7,798 bases of DNA from an uncultured Oribacterium sp. (lineage in GTDB: Bacteria > Bacillota > Clostridia > Lachnospirales > Lachnospiraceae). The position numbers and the translations under genes are program-made. Each line of letters opens with the position of its first letter. Position 1 is the first letter of the stretch. The stretch is taken from the NCBI GenBank assembly GCA_902485915.1, contig CABTMH010000143.1:1-7798 (forward strand), given 5' to 3'. Positions 1-4,422 of this stretch are shown one piece after another. The notes under the pieces were generated by a model, which had not been told where the DNA came from, did not search any database, and saw only the letters and a list, made by a program, of their open reading frames with translations.

Positions 1-2
1 CA

Positions 3-10
3 AGGAAGGA
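3..10 (+). promoter_or_regulatory. Ribosome binding site of rplN
   Basis: A purine-rich AAGGAAGG stretch, running on into AG, lies just ahead of the ATG at 18 and fits a strong Shine-Dalgarno site. Only 17 nt precede rplN, so the upstream gene (rpsQ in the usual order, by inference) is not visible. Confidence 0.75.
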
Positions 11-17
11 GCATTAT

Positions 18-386
18 ATGATTCAGCAGGAAACAAGACTTAGAGTTGCTGATAACACAGGTGCAAGAGAGCTTCTTTGCATCCGCGTTATGGGTGGCTC
101 AACCAGAAGATATGCTGCTGTCGGAGATGTAATCATCGCATCCGTAAAGGATGCCATCCCAGGCGGTCAGGTAAAGAAGGGTGACGTTGTCAAGGCTGTT
201 GTAGTAAGAACCGTTGATGATATCCGTCGTAAGGACGGCAGCTACATCAAGTTCGACGAGAATGCAGCTGTTATCCTTAAGGACGATGGAACACCTAAGG
301 GAACACGTATTTTTGGACCGGTAGCAAGAGAGCTTCGTGATCATGGTTACATGAAGATCGTTTCCCTCGCTCCGGAAGTACTGTAA
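18..386 (+). CDS. rplN: 50S ribosomal protein L14
   Basis: Ribosomal protein L14 of the large subunit, which binds 23S rRNA and lies at the face that contacts the small subunit. The 122-residue product has the usual bacterial length. It opens MIQQETRLRVADNTGAREL, typical of the family, and carries the L14 signature at about residues 60-87 (AVVV, then DGSYIKFDENAAVIL). The C-terminal part around GTRIFGPVARELR (95-107) is also standard. The start at 18 is fixed by a strong Shine-Dalgarno site and by the conserved N terminus. The stop codon is part of the TAAGGAGGT ribosome binding site of rplX, so the two genes are probably translationally coupled. All nine lysines use AAG. Identification is by direct recognition of the sequence and is very secure. 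Confidence 0.99.
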   Translation: MIQQETRLRVADNTGARELLCIRVMGGSTRRYAAVGDVIIASVKDAIPGGQVKKGDVVKAVVVRTVDDIRRKDGSYIKFDENAAVILKDDGTPKGTRIFGPVARELRDHGYMKIVSLAPEVL

Positions 387-392
387 GGAGGT
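384..392 (+). promoter_or_regulatory. Ribosome binding site of rplX overlapping the rplN stop
   Basis: TAAGGAGGT is an almost full-length anti-16S match that includes the TAA stop of rplN. Ribosomes finishing L14 therefore sit on the initiation site for L24, which suggests coupled translation. The ATG of rplX follows at 399. Confidence 0.85.
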
Positions 393-398
393 TGCCAG

Positions 399-704
399 AT
401 GCGTAGAATTAAGAAAGACGATATGGTACAGATCATTGCCGGTAAGGACAATGGTAAGCAGGGCAAGGTCCTTTCCTTTGACCCGGCAACCAATAAGGTA
501 GTCGTTGAAGGCTGCAATATGGTAACCAAGCACCAGAAGCCATCTCAGGTTAATCCGCAGGGTGGCATCCTTCACAAGGAGGCTCCGATCGATGCTTCCA
601 ACGTGATGCTCGTTGTTGACGGACAGGCTACTCGCGTAGGCTTCGAGGTTAAGGACGGCAAGAAGGTAAGAGTTGCGAAGAAGACCGGTAAGGTCGTTGA
701 GTAA
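399..704 (+). CDS. rplX: 50S ribosomal protein L24
   Basis: Ribosomal protein L24, an early-assembly protein that binds the 5' part of 23S rRNA and nucleates folding of the large subunit. The 101-residue product matches the bacterial family length. A KOW RNA-binding motif occupies roughly residues 6-32 (DDMVQIIAGKDNGKQGKVLS), followed by the conserved VEGCNMVTKHQKPS segment (36-49) and GGILHKEAPIDASNVM (55-70). The start at 399 lies 7 nt after a perfect Shine-Dalgarno sequence. It is 12 nt downstream of rplN and 20 nt upstream of rplE, as expected in an spc operon. In E. coli the S8 repressor acts on the rplX-rplE junction; here that 20-nt gap has only a ribosome binding site and no obvious hairpin. 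Confidence 0.99.
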   Translation: MRRIKKDDMVQIIAGKDNGKQGKVLSFDPATNKVVVEGCNMVTKHQKPSQVNPQGGILHKEAPIDASNVMLVVDGQATRVGFEVKDGKKVRVAKKTGKVVE

Positions 705-724
705 GAGAAAGGAGGAATTTTAAG

Positions 725-1264
725 ATGGCTAGATTAAAGGATCTTTATAATAGCGAGATCAAGGAAGCTATGACGAAGAAGTTCGGTTACAAGAACGTTA
801 ACGAGATTCCTAAGCTTGATAAGATCGTTATCAACATGGGCGTTGGAGAAGCTAAGGAAAATTCCAAGGTTCTCGACAGTGCAGTGCGTGATCTCGAGAT
901 CATCACTGGTCAGCATGCTGTAACCACCAAGGCGAAGAAGTCTGTCGCAAACTTCAAGATCAGAGAGGGACAGGCGATCGGATGTAAGGTTACTCTTCGT
1001 GGCGAGAGAATGTACGAGTTCGCTGATCGTCTGATCAACCTCGCACTTCCGCGAGTAAGAGACTTCAGAGGCGTTAACCCGAACGCGTTTGATGGCAGAG
1101 GTAACTATGCACTTGGCCTCAAGGAGCAGATCATTTTCCCTGAGATCGAGTTTGATAAGGTTGATAAGGTAAGAGGTATGGATATCATCTTCGTTACGAC
1201 TGCAAAGACGGACGAAGAGGCTAGAGAGCTTCTTAGACTGTTCAACATGCCGTTCGCAAAGTAA
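725..1264 (+). CDS. rplE: 50S ribosomal protein L5
   Basis: Ribosomal protein L5 binds 5S rRNA, helps place the central protuberance on the large subunit and contacts P-site tRNA. The 179-residue product has the standard length. The N-terminal LKDLYNSEIKEAMTKKFGY and KIVINMGVGEA (33-43) are typical. The L5 signature is at about residues 57-73 (LEIITGQHAVTTKAKKS), and the C-terminal half has LPRVRDFRGVNPNAFDGRGNY (109-128) and the closing LLRLFNMPF. The start at 725 follows AAAGGAGGAATTTTAAG, a strong ribosome binding site. It lies 20 nt after rplX and 12 nt before rpsZ. No truncation or unusual residue is evident. Confidence 0.99.
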   Translation: MARLKDLYNSEIKEAMTKKFGYKNVNEIPKLDKIVINMGVGEAKENSKVLDSAVRDLEIITGQHAVTTKAKKSVANFKIREGQAIGCKVTLRGERMYEFADRLINLALPRVRDFRGVNPNAFDGRGNYALGLKEQIIFPEIEFDKVDKVRGMDIIFVTTAKTDEEARELLRLFNMPFAK

Positions 1265-1276
1265 TCGGAGGAAAAT

Positions 1277-1462
1277 ATGGCTAAGTTATCAATGAAGTTA
1301 AAGCAGCAGAAGGCTCCGAAGTTCTCCACCAGAGCATATACCAGATGCAAGATCTGCGGAAGACCTCACTCTGTTCTTAAGAAGTACGGCATCTGCCGTG
1401 TATGCTTCCGTGAGCTTGCATACAAGGGCGAGATCCCTGGTGTTAAGAAGGCTTCCTGGTAA
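1277..1462 (+). CDS. rpsZ: 30S ribosomal protein S14, zinc-binding type Z
   Basis: Ribosomal protein S14 of the small-subunit head, near S3, S10 and the A site. This is the short zinc-dependent form of 61 residues, with two CxxC pairs at C24/C27 and C40/C43 forming a zinc ribbon. The segments YTRCKICGRPHSVLKKYG and CFRELAYKGEIPGVKKASW are nearly the same as Bacillus S14 type Z. The zinc-free long paralogue (rpsN), used under zinc starvation in some relatives, is not in this window. The start at 1277 follows CGGAGGAAAAT. The gene is 12 nt after rplE but is followed by a 330-nt spacer before rpsH, which is unusual because the two genes normally lie close together. Confidence 0.99.
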   Translation: MAKLSMKLKQQKAPKFSTRAYTRCKICGRPHSVLKKYGICRVCFRELAYKGEIPGVKKASW

Positions 1463-1489
1463 TCAGGACCTTTCACCATTTGAGCCTGC

Positions 1490-1519
1490 GGCAATGTGAC
1501 CCTTCGGGGTTGTGTTGTC
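1490..1519 (+). other. UUCG-capped hairpin downstream of rpsZ
   Basis: Positions 1490-1502 can pair with 1507-1519 around a TTCG tetraloop closed by C-G, giving 13 continuous base pairs. Four consecutive pairs (1496-1499 region, GTGT-type) and the G1491-T1518 pair are G-U or U-G wobbles, so the fold exists only in + strand RNA. No T run follows; the next bases are AAGGGCGATAATTT. It is therefore not a standard intrinsic terminator and could instead protect the 3' end of upstream mRNA, mark a processing site or reduce readthrough. The pairing is read directly; the role is inference. Confidence 0.65.
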
Positions 1520-1584
1520 AAGGGCGATAATTTCTGGATTGTATTTAAAGAAGTACAGGATTTACTTCAAAAAGATACGCCGGA

Positions 1585-1600
1585 CCGGGTTGCAACTCGG
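1585..1600. repeat. Inverted repeat overlapping the -35 box of the rpsH promoter
   Basis: CCGGGTTGCAACTCGG is a 16-bp near-perfect palindrome with one non-complementary pair (G1588 with T1597). The central TTGCAA is also the -35 hexamer of the promoter at 1590-1617. The arrangement would suit a dimeric DNA-binding protein competing with RNA polymerase, but a chance palindrome of this size cannot be excluded. Confidence 0.35.
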
Positions 1601-1617
1601 AGAAAAATGGTTATAAT
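1590..1617 (+). promoter_or_regulatory. Predicted sigma-A-type promoter for rpsH and downstream genes
   Basis: The -35 box TTGCAA (1590-1595) and the perfect -10 box TATAAT (1612-1617) are separated by 16 nt. The expected transcription start is near 1624-1625, giving a leader of about 168 nt before the rpsH ATG. This is the best promoter-like sequence in the spacer. It would make transcription of rpsH through at least secY partly independent of the upstream genes. Confidence 0.7.
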
Positions 1618-1638
1618 GTAAATGTTGCGCCGCAGGCC

Positions 1639-1656
1639 GCACAGCATATGCTGTGC
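1639..1656 (+). repeat. 18-bp perfect palindrome in the rpsH leader
   Basis: GCACAGCATATGCTGTGC is an exact 18-bp palindrome. In RNA it forms a hairpin of up to about seven pairs after allowing for a loop. It lies about 15 nt after the predicted transcription start, so a role as a DNA operator is also possible. The palindrome is certain; the function is not known. Confidence 0.7.
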
Positions 1657-1660
1657 CATT

Positions 1661-1698
1661 TGACTAAGCATCGGATCCCGTATCCTATGGACTGGTCA
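1661..1698 (+). promoter_or_regulatory. Candidate S8-binding helix resembling 16S rRNA helix 21
   Basis: The lower stem pairs 1661-1665 with 1694-1698, including T1665-G1694. A1666 is unpaired, A1667 pairs with T1693 and G1668 with C1692. G1690 and A1691 are unpaired, then 1669-1671 pairs with 1687-1689. After a C-T mismatch, GGAT (1673-1676) pairs with ATCC (1682-1685) around a five-base loop. This reproduces the S8 core of E. coli 16S rRNA as I recall it: U594-G645, A595 in a triple, A596-U644, G597-C643, unpaired 641 and A642, then 598-640. Position 641 is G here instead of U. The next gene encodes S8. The match is visible; binding is inferred. Confidence 0.4.
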
Positions 1699-1731
1699 GG
1701 TGAGATCACCCTGTTGACGCGGCATTTGCTT

Positions 1732-1751
1732 TGTCCGAAATTATGCGGACA
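1732..1751 (+). other. Hairpin ahead of the rpsH ribosome binding site
   Basis: TGTCCG (1732-1737) pairs perfectly with CGGACA (1746-1751) around an eight-base loop. A seven-T run lies at 1766-1772, but 14 bases separate it from the stem, which is too far for a usual intrinsic terminator. It may be part of the leader fold or a weak pause element. Confidence 0.45.
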
Positions 1752-1792
1752 TATAACAAACTATATTTTTTTAAGAAAGGATATCCGTAAAC

Positions 1793-2194
1793 ATGAGTAT
1801 GAGTGATCCAATCGCAGATATGCTTACAAGAATCCGTAATGCAAACACTGCAAAGCACGACACAGTAACTATCCCATCCTCCAAGATGAAGCTTGCTATC
1901 GCTGACATCCTGGTAAATGAGGGCTACATCGCAAAGTATGAGCTCGTTGACAACGGCAAGTTCAAGGACATCAAGGTTACTCTTAAGTATGGCGCTACGA
2001 AGAATGATAAGATCATCGGCGGCATCCGTAAGATTTCCAAGCCGGGTCTGAGAGTATATGCTGGCAAGGAGAACATGCCTTCCGTACTGGGCGGTCTTGG
2101 TATCGCCATCGTTTCCACGAATCAGGGCGTTATGACTGATCGTGAAGCGAGAGCAAAGGGCGTAGGCGGCGAAGTTCTGGCATTTGTTTGGTAA
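1793..2194 (+). CDS. rpsH: 30S ribosomal protein S8
   Basis: Ribosomal protein S8 binds helix 21 in the central domain of 16S rRNA and is a primary assembly protein of the small-subunit platform. In E. coli it also represses the spc operon by binding its mRNA. The 133-residue product has the usual length. The N terminus SDPIADMLTRIRNAN (4-18) is diagnostic, and the C-terminal RNA-binding signature is at about 103-121 (GIAIVSTNQGVMTDREARA), followed by GVGGEVLAFVW. The common STS triplet of the RNA-contacting loop reads STN (108-110), a mild change. Start 1793 gives MSMSDP, as in Bacillus MVMTDP; an in-frame ATG at 1799 is possible but less likely. The ribosome binding site AAGAAAGGA is modest and unusually far from the start at about 11 nt. 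Confidence 0.99.
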   Translation: MSMSDPIADMLTRIRNANTAKHDTVTIPSSKMKLAIADILVNEGYIAKYELVDNGKFKDIKVTLKYGATKNDKIIGGIRKISKPGLRVYAGKENMPSVLGGLGIAIVSTNQGVMTDREARAKGVGGEVLAFVW

Positions 2195-2312
2195 TTTAGT
2201 TTAATTAACCCACTAAACTATATTCTGAACAGGCTGAACAGGCTTACAAATAGTAACTAGTAATCTGAAAACTGTCTGAAAAGGCAGAGAATTTAAGAGA
2301 GGAGACATTAGT
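2195..2312 (+). other. 118-nt spacer between rpsH and rplF
   Basis: This AT-rich spacer has no ORF and no convincing promoter. Directly after the rpsH stop, TAGTTTA (2197-2203) can pair with TAAACTA (2214-2220) around a ten-base loop. A tandem repeat lies at 2225-2244. Near the end CTGTC (2272-2276) can pair with GGCAG (2283-2287) around TGAAAA. Neither stem is followed by a T run, so I do not call a terminator. The rplF ribosome binding site AGAGGAG lies at 2298-2304. Confidence 0.6.
2225..2244 (+). repeat. Short tandem repeat, two 9-bp units
   Basis: CTGAACAGG occurs twice head to tail (2225-2233 and 2234-2242) with a two-base start of a third copy. Further on, CTGAAAA also appears twice (2265-2271 and 2276-2282). 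This looks like local slippage in a non-coding spacer. No function is evident. Confidence 0.8.
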
Positions 2313-2855
2313 ATGTCACGTATCGGAAAATTACCGGTAGTAATCCCAGCAGGCGTTACTGTTGAGATGAAGGACAACAACGTTCTTTCTGTAAAGGGAC
2401 CGAAGGGTACTCTTGAGAAGCAGTTCGCTCCAGAAATCAAGATCGAGCAGAAGGACGGCGAGATCGTTGTTACCAGACCAAACGATAATAAGAAGGAGAA
2501 GTCCCTTCACGGACTTACCAGAGCGCTCATCCACAACATGGTTGATGGTGTAACCAACGGCTTCGAGAAGAAGCTCGAGATCAACGGTGTAGGTTACAGA
2601 GCAGCTAAGCAGGGCAAGACACTGACCCTTACACTCGGCTATTCTCACCCGGTTACCATGGAAGATCCAGAGGGTGTTGAGTCTGTACTTGAGGGCACAA
2701 ATACCATCTTCGTTCGCGGCATTGACAAGGAAGCAGTTGGTCAGTACGCAGCTGAGATCCGCAGCAAGAGAGGACCGGAGCCATATAAGGGCAAGGGTAT
2801 CAAGTATGCTGATGAGATCATCAGACGTAAGGTTGGTAAGACAGGTAAGAAATAA
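2313..2855 (+). CDS. rplF: 50S ribosomal protein L6
   Basis: Ribosomal protein L6 binds 23S rRNA near the factor-binding centre, beside the sarcin-ricin loop and the L7/L12 stalk base. The 180-residue product matches the family. It begins MSRIGKLPVVIPAGVTVE as expected, has two repeated alpha/beta domains, and carries the L6 signature near the C terminus (PEPYKGKGI at about 155-163) followed by the basic tail RRKVGKTGKK. The start at 2313 is supported by AGAGGAG eight bases upstream and by the conserved N terminus. It is 118 nt downstream of rpsH and 16 nt upstream of rplR. No anomalies are seen. Confidence 0.99.
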   Translation: MSRIGKLPVVIPAGVTVEMKDNNVLSVKGPKGTLEKQFAPEIKIEQKDGEIVVTRPNDNKKEKSLHGLTRALIHNMVDGVTNGFEKKLEINGVGYRAAKQGKTLTLTLGYSHPVTMEDPEGVESVLEGTNTIFVRGIDKEAVGQYAAEIRSKRGPEPYKGKGIKYADEIIRRKVGKTGKK

Positions 2856-2871
2856 TTAGGAGGAAAGTGAA

Positions 2872-3234
2872 ATGGTAAGTAAGAGAAATAAAGCTGAACT
2901 TCGCCAGAAGAAGCACGAGAGACTTAGAAACCGTTTTTCTGGTACTCCAGAGAGACCACGTCTTTCCGTATTCAGATCTGACAAGCACATGTATGCACAG
3001 ATTATCGATGATGTAGCAGGCAACACTCTTTGCGCTGCATCTACTCTTGATAAGGATGCAAACTTAGAGAACACAAGCAATATCGAGGCTGCTCAGTACG
3101 TTGGTAAGGCCATCGCAGAGAAGGCTCTGGCTAAGGGAATCAAGCAGGTTGTATTTGACCGTGGCGGCTTCCTGTATCATGGTAAGGTTCAGGCTCTCGC
3201 AGATGCTGCAAGAGAAGCTGGCCTTGAATTCTAA
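2872..3234 (+). CDS. rplR: 50S ribosomal protein L18
   Basis: Ribosomal protein L18 binds 5S rRNA together with L5 and helps attach it to the central protuberance of the large subunit. The 120-residue product has normal length. Its N-terminal 30 residues are strongly basic (KRNKAELRQKKHERLRNR), which is the 5S-binding extension. They are followed by GTPERPRLSVFRSDKHMYAQIIDD (24-47) and the C-terminal VFDRGGFLYHGKVQALADAAREAGLEF region (94-120), all typical. The start at 2872 follows TTAGGAGGAAAG. Spacing is 16 nt after rplF and 21 nt before rpsE. Confidence 0.99.
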   Translation: MVSKRNKAELRQKKHERLRNRFSGTPERPRLSVFRSDKHMYAQIIDDVAGNTLCAASTLDKDANLENTSNIEAAQYVGKAIAEKALAKGIKQVVFDRGGFLYHGKVQALADAAREAGLEF

Positions 3235-3255
3235 TCGAGAGGAGAAACAAGCAAG

Positions 3256-3765
3256 ATGAAGCGTGAAAGAATTGATGCAAATCAGTTAGAATTAAACGAC
3301 AACGTCGTAGCCATCAAGCGTGTTGCGAAGACCGTTAAGGGTGGTCGTACCATGAGATTCTCTGCTCTCGTAGTAGTTGGTGACGGCAATGGTCATGTAG
3401 GTTGTGGTATCGGTAAGGCAGTCGAGGTTCCAGAGGCGATCCGTAAGGCTCGTGAGGCTGCTGTAAAGGCTATCGTTACAATCCCTGTAACCGAGGAGAA
3501 GTCCGTACCGCACGATTATGTTGGTAAGTTCGGAAGCTCTACTGTTCTTCTGAAGAAGGCACCGGAAGGAACTGGTATCATCGCTGGTGGTCCTGCGCGT
3601 TCTGTACTTGAGCTTGCTGGTATCAAGAACATTCGTACCAAGTCTCTGGGCTCCAACAATAAGACAAACGTAGTACTCGCTACCCTTCAGGGCCTCACTT
3701 CCATGAAGACTCCTGAGGAGTTTGCTGCACTCCGCGGCAAGACTGTAGCTGAGATCACAGGTTAA
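3256..3765 (+). CDS. rpsE: 30S ribosomal protein S5
   Basis: Ribosomal protein S5 lies at the back of the small subunit near the mRNA entry tunnel and affects decoding fidelity. The 169-residue product has the usual length. An S5 double-stranded-RNA-binding domain covers roughly residues 12-75, with the signature through KGGRTMRFSALVVVGDGNG and GHVGCGIGKAVEVPEAIRKA. The C-terminal ribosomal-fold domain has GTGIIAGGPARSVLELAGI and KSLGSNNKTNVV. The loop near residues 20-30 (IKRVAKTVKGG) is where spectinomycin resistance changes occur in other bacteria; it looks wild type here. The start at 3256 follows GAGAGGAG at 3237-3244, 11 nt upstream. The next gene, rpmD, starts 14 nt later. Confidence 0.99.
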   Translation: MKRERIDANQLELNDNVVAIKRVAKTVKGGRTMRFSALVVVGDGNGHVGCGIGKAVEVPEAIRKAREAAVKAIVTIPVTEEKSVPHDYVGKFGSSTVLLKKAPEGTGIIAGGPARSVLELAGIKNIRTKSLGSNNKTNVVLATLQGLTSMKTPEEFAALRGKTVAEITG

Positions 3766-3779
3766 TAGGGGGTATCAAA

Positions 3780-3965
3780 ATGGCAGATAAGAAGTTAAAG
3801 ATTACACTTGTTAAGTCTCCAATCGCAGCTATCCCTAAGCAGAGAGCTACTGTTCAGGCTCTTGGTCTCCGTAAGATCCGTCAGAGTGTAGAGCTTCCGG
3901 ACAACGGTGCTACAAGAGGTATGATTCAGAGAGTTAACCATCTTGTAAAAGTTGAAGAAATCTAA
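3780..3965 (+). CDS. rpmD: 50S ribosomal protein L30
   Basis: Ribosomal protein L30, a small non-essential-in-some-species protein of the large subunit that binds 23S rRNA. The 61-residue product fits the short bacterial form. LKITLVKSPIAAIPKQRATV (6-25) and the L30 signature LGLRKIRQSVELPDNGATRGM (28-48) are clear, with RVNHLVKVEE at the end. The start at 3780 follows TAGGGGGTATCAAA, a G-rich ribosome binding site. The stop at 3963-3965 is fused with the ribosome binding site of rplO (TAAGGAGG), so L30 and L15 are probably translationally coupled. Confidence 0.99.
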   Translation: MADKKLKITLVKSPIAAIPKQRATVQALGLRKIRQSVELPDNGATRGMIQRVNHLVKVEEI

Positions 3966-3970
3966 GGAGG
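3963..3970 (+). promoter_or_regulatory. Ribosome binding site of rplO overlapping the rpmD stop
   Basis: TAAGGAGG includes the TAA stop codon of rpmD and lies six bases before the rplO ATG. It is the same stop/Shine-Dalgarno fusion as at the rplN-rplX junction. Confidence 0.85.
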
Positions 3971-3976
3971 CATACA

Positions 3977-4420
3977 ATGGAGTTAGCTAATTTAAAGCCG
4001 GCTGACGGCGCAAAGCAGTCAAAGAACTTCAGACGTGGCCGTGGCCATGGTTCAGGAAATGGTAAGACCGCAGGTAAGGGCGCAAAGGGCCAGAAGGCAA
4101 GATCCGGAGCACCAAGACCAGGATTTGAGGGTGGTCAGATGCCTCTGTTCAGACGTATCCCGAAGAGAGGATTTACTGATCGTAATTCCAAGGTTATCAC
4201 AGGTATCAACCTTTCTACTCTTGACACTCGTTTCAACGAGGGTGAGGAAGTAACCATCGAGGCTCTTCTCGAGAAGGGCATCATCAAGAAGGTTAACGAT
4301 GGCGTTAAGATTCTTGGTAACGGCGAGCTTACAAAGAAGCTCAATGTGAAGGTAAATGCTTTCTCGGCATCTGCTAAGGAGAAGATCGAAGCTTTAGGCG
4401 GCACCTGTGAGGTAATCTGA
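3977..4420 (+). CDS. rplO: 50S ribosomal protein L15
   Basis: Ribosomal protein L15, a late-assembly protein whose long N-terminal extension threads through 23S rRNA. The 147-residue product is of normal length. Residues 12-66 form the Gly/Arg/Lys-rich extension, including FRRGRGHGSGNGKTAGKGAKG and the conserved GAPRPGFEGGQMPLFRRIPKR. The C-terminal globular part has the L15 pattern (VKILGNGELTKKLNVKVNAFSASA) and ends in IEALGGTCEVI. The start at 3977 is set by a strong ribosome binding site. The stop TGA lies two bases before the secY ATG, so secY translation is probably coupled to this gene. Confidence 0.99.
   Translation: MELANLKPADGAKQSKNFRRGRGHGSGNGKTAGKGAKGQKARSGAPRPGFEGGQMPLFRRIPKRGFTDRNSKVITGINLSTLDTRFNEGEEVTIEALLEKGIIKKVNDGVKILGNGELTKKLNVKVNAFSASAKEKIEALGGTCEVI
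4408..4413 (+). promoter_or_regulatory. Ribosome binding site of secY inside the end of rplO
   Basis: TGAGGT within the last codons of rplO is the only Shine-Dalgarno-like element before the secY ATG at 4423, at about 9 nt spacing. It is weaker than neighbouring sites, which fits dependence on ribosomes arriving from rplO and keeps the membrane channel at a lower level than ribosomal proteins. Confidence 0.55.
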
Positions 4421-4422
4421 TA

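Larger units (their letters stand above)
1463..1792 (+). other. 330-nt structured spacer between rpsZ and rpsH
   Basis: No credible coding region lies here; the longest ATG frames are about a dozen codons. Reading left to right I see a UUCG-capped hairpin at 1490-1519, a short hairpin at 1550-1568 (GAAGTA/TACTTC), an inverted repeat at 1585-1600 overlapping a promoter at 1590-1617, and a compactly foldable leader from about 1625 to rpsH. Its upstream part, 1520-1584, shows little else. The spacer stands out because neighbouring gaps are 2-21 nt on most of the operon. It probably lets rpsH and the genes after it be transcribed and controlled apart from the genes before it. Confidence 0.8.
1625..1792 (+). 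ncRNA. Candidate structured 5' leader of rpsH
   Basis: By hand, the predicted transcript folds into a four-helix junction. GCCGC (1629-1633) closes with GCGGC (1719-1723). Inside are a palindromic hairpin (1639-1656), a longer irregular stem (1661-1698) and GGTG/CACC with an AGAT loop (1699-1710) directly abutting it. A separate hairpin follows at 1732-1751, then a seven-T run at 1766-1772, and the ribosome binding site AAGAAAGGA at 1773-1781. An alternative pairing of TATCCT (1681-1686) with AGGATA (1778-1783) would cover the ribosome binding site and break the long stem. The domain begins about five bases after the predicted transcription start, as expected for a regulatory leader. No known riboswitch class is recognised. 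The fold is not computed or tested. Confidence 0.5.

Noticed and set aside
99..575. A 158-codon open frame on the - strand over rplN and rplX
   Set aside because: It lies opposite two certain ribosomal genes. Rare use of TTA, CTA and TCA codons on the + strand leaves the - strand frames free of stops, so this and the other antisense frames (for example at 5861-6373 and 6740-7123) are shadows.
1550..1568. Hairpin GAAGTA/TACTTC as a terminator
   Set aside because: Only six mostly AT pairs form and no T run follows on the + strand. Nothing on the - strand needs a terminator here.
1585..1600. Possible T-arm of a tRNA or tRNA relic
   Set aside because: The GGGTTGCAACTC stretch looks slightly like a T-arm, but no acceptor, D or anticodon arm can be placed around it.
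1622..1663. A 13-codon ATG frame at the start of the rpsH leader, as a possible leader peptide
   Set aside because: The predicted transcript begins within the start codon, there is no ribosome binding site, and the peptide has no run of a regulatory amino acid.
1660..1688. A second possible promoter, TTGACT followed by TATCCT or TCCTAT
   Set aside because: The spacing is 15 nt with TATCCT, or 17 nt with a poor TCCTAT -10 box. The promoter at 1590-1617 is much better, and this stretch is explained by the S8-like stem.
1714..1745. TTGACG as the -35 box of a promoter just before rpsH
   Set aside because: No acceptable -10 hexamer lies 16-18 nt downstream.
1732..1772. Intrinsic terminator from the hairpin and T run ahead of rpsH
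   Set aside because: The stem ends at 1751 and the T run begins at 1766. A 14-base gap is too long for normal intrinsic termination.
2674..2859. A 61-codon + strand frame inside the end of rplF
   Set aside because: It is out of frame with a certain gene, has no ribosome binding site and shows no recognisable protein.
4035..4253. A 72-codon + strand frame inside rplO
   Set aside because: It overlaps the conserved basic extension of L15, whose G-, A- and C-rich codons give an open second frame. No initiation site is seen.
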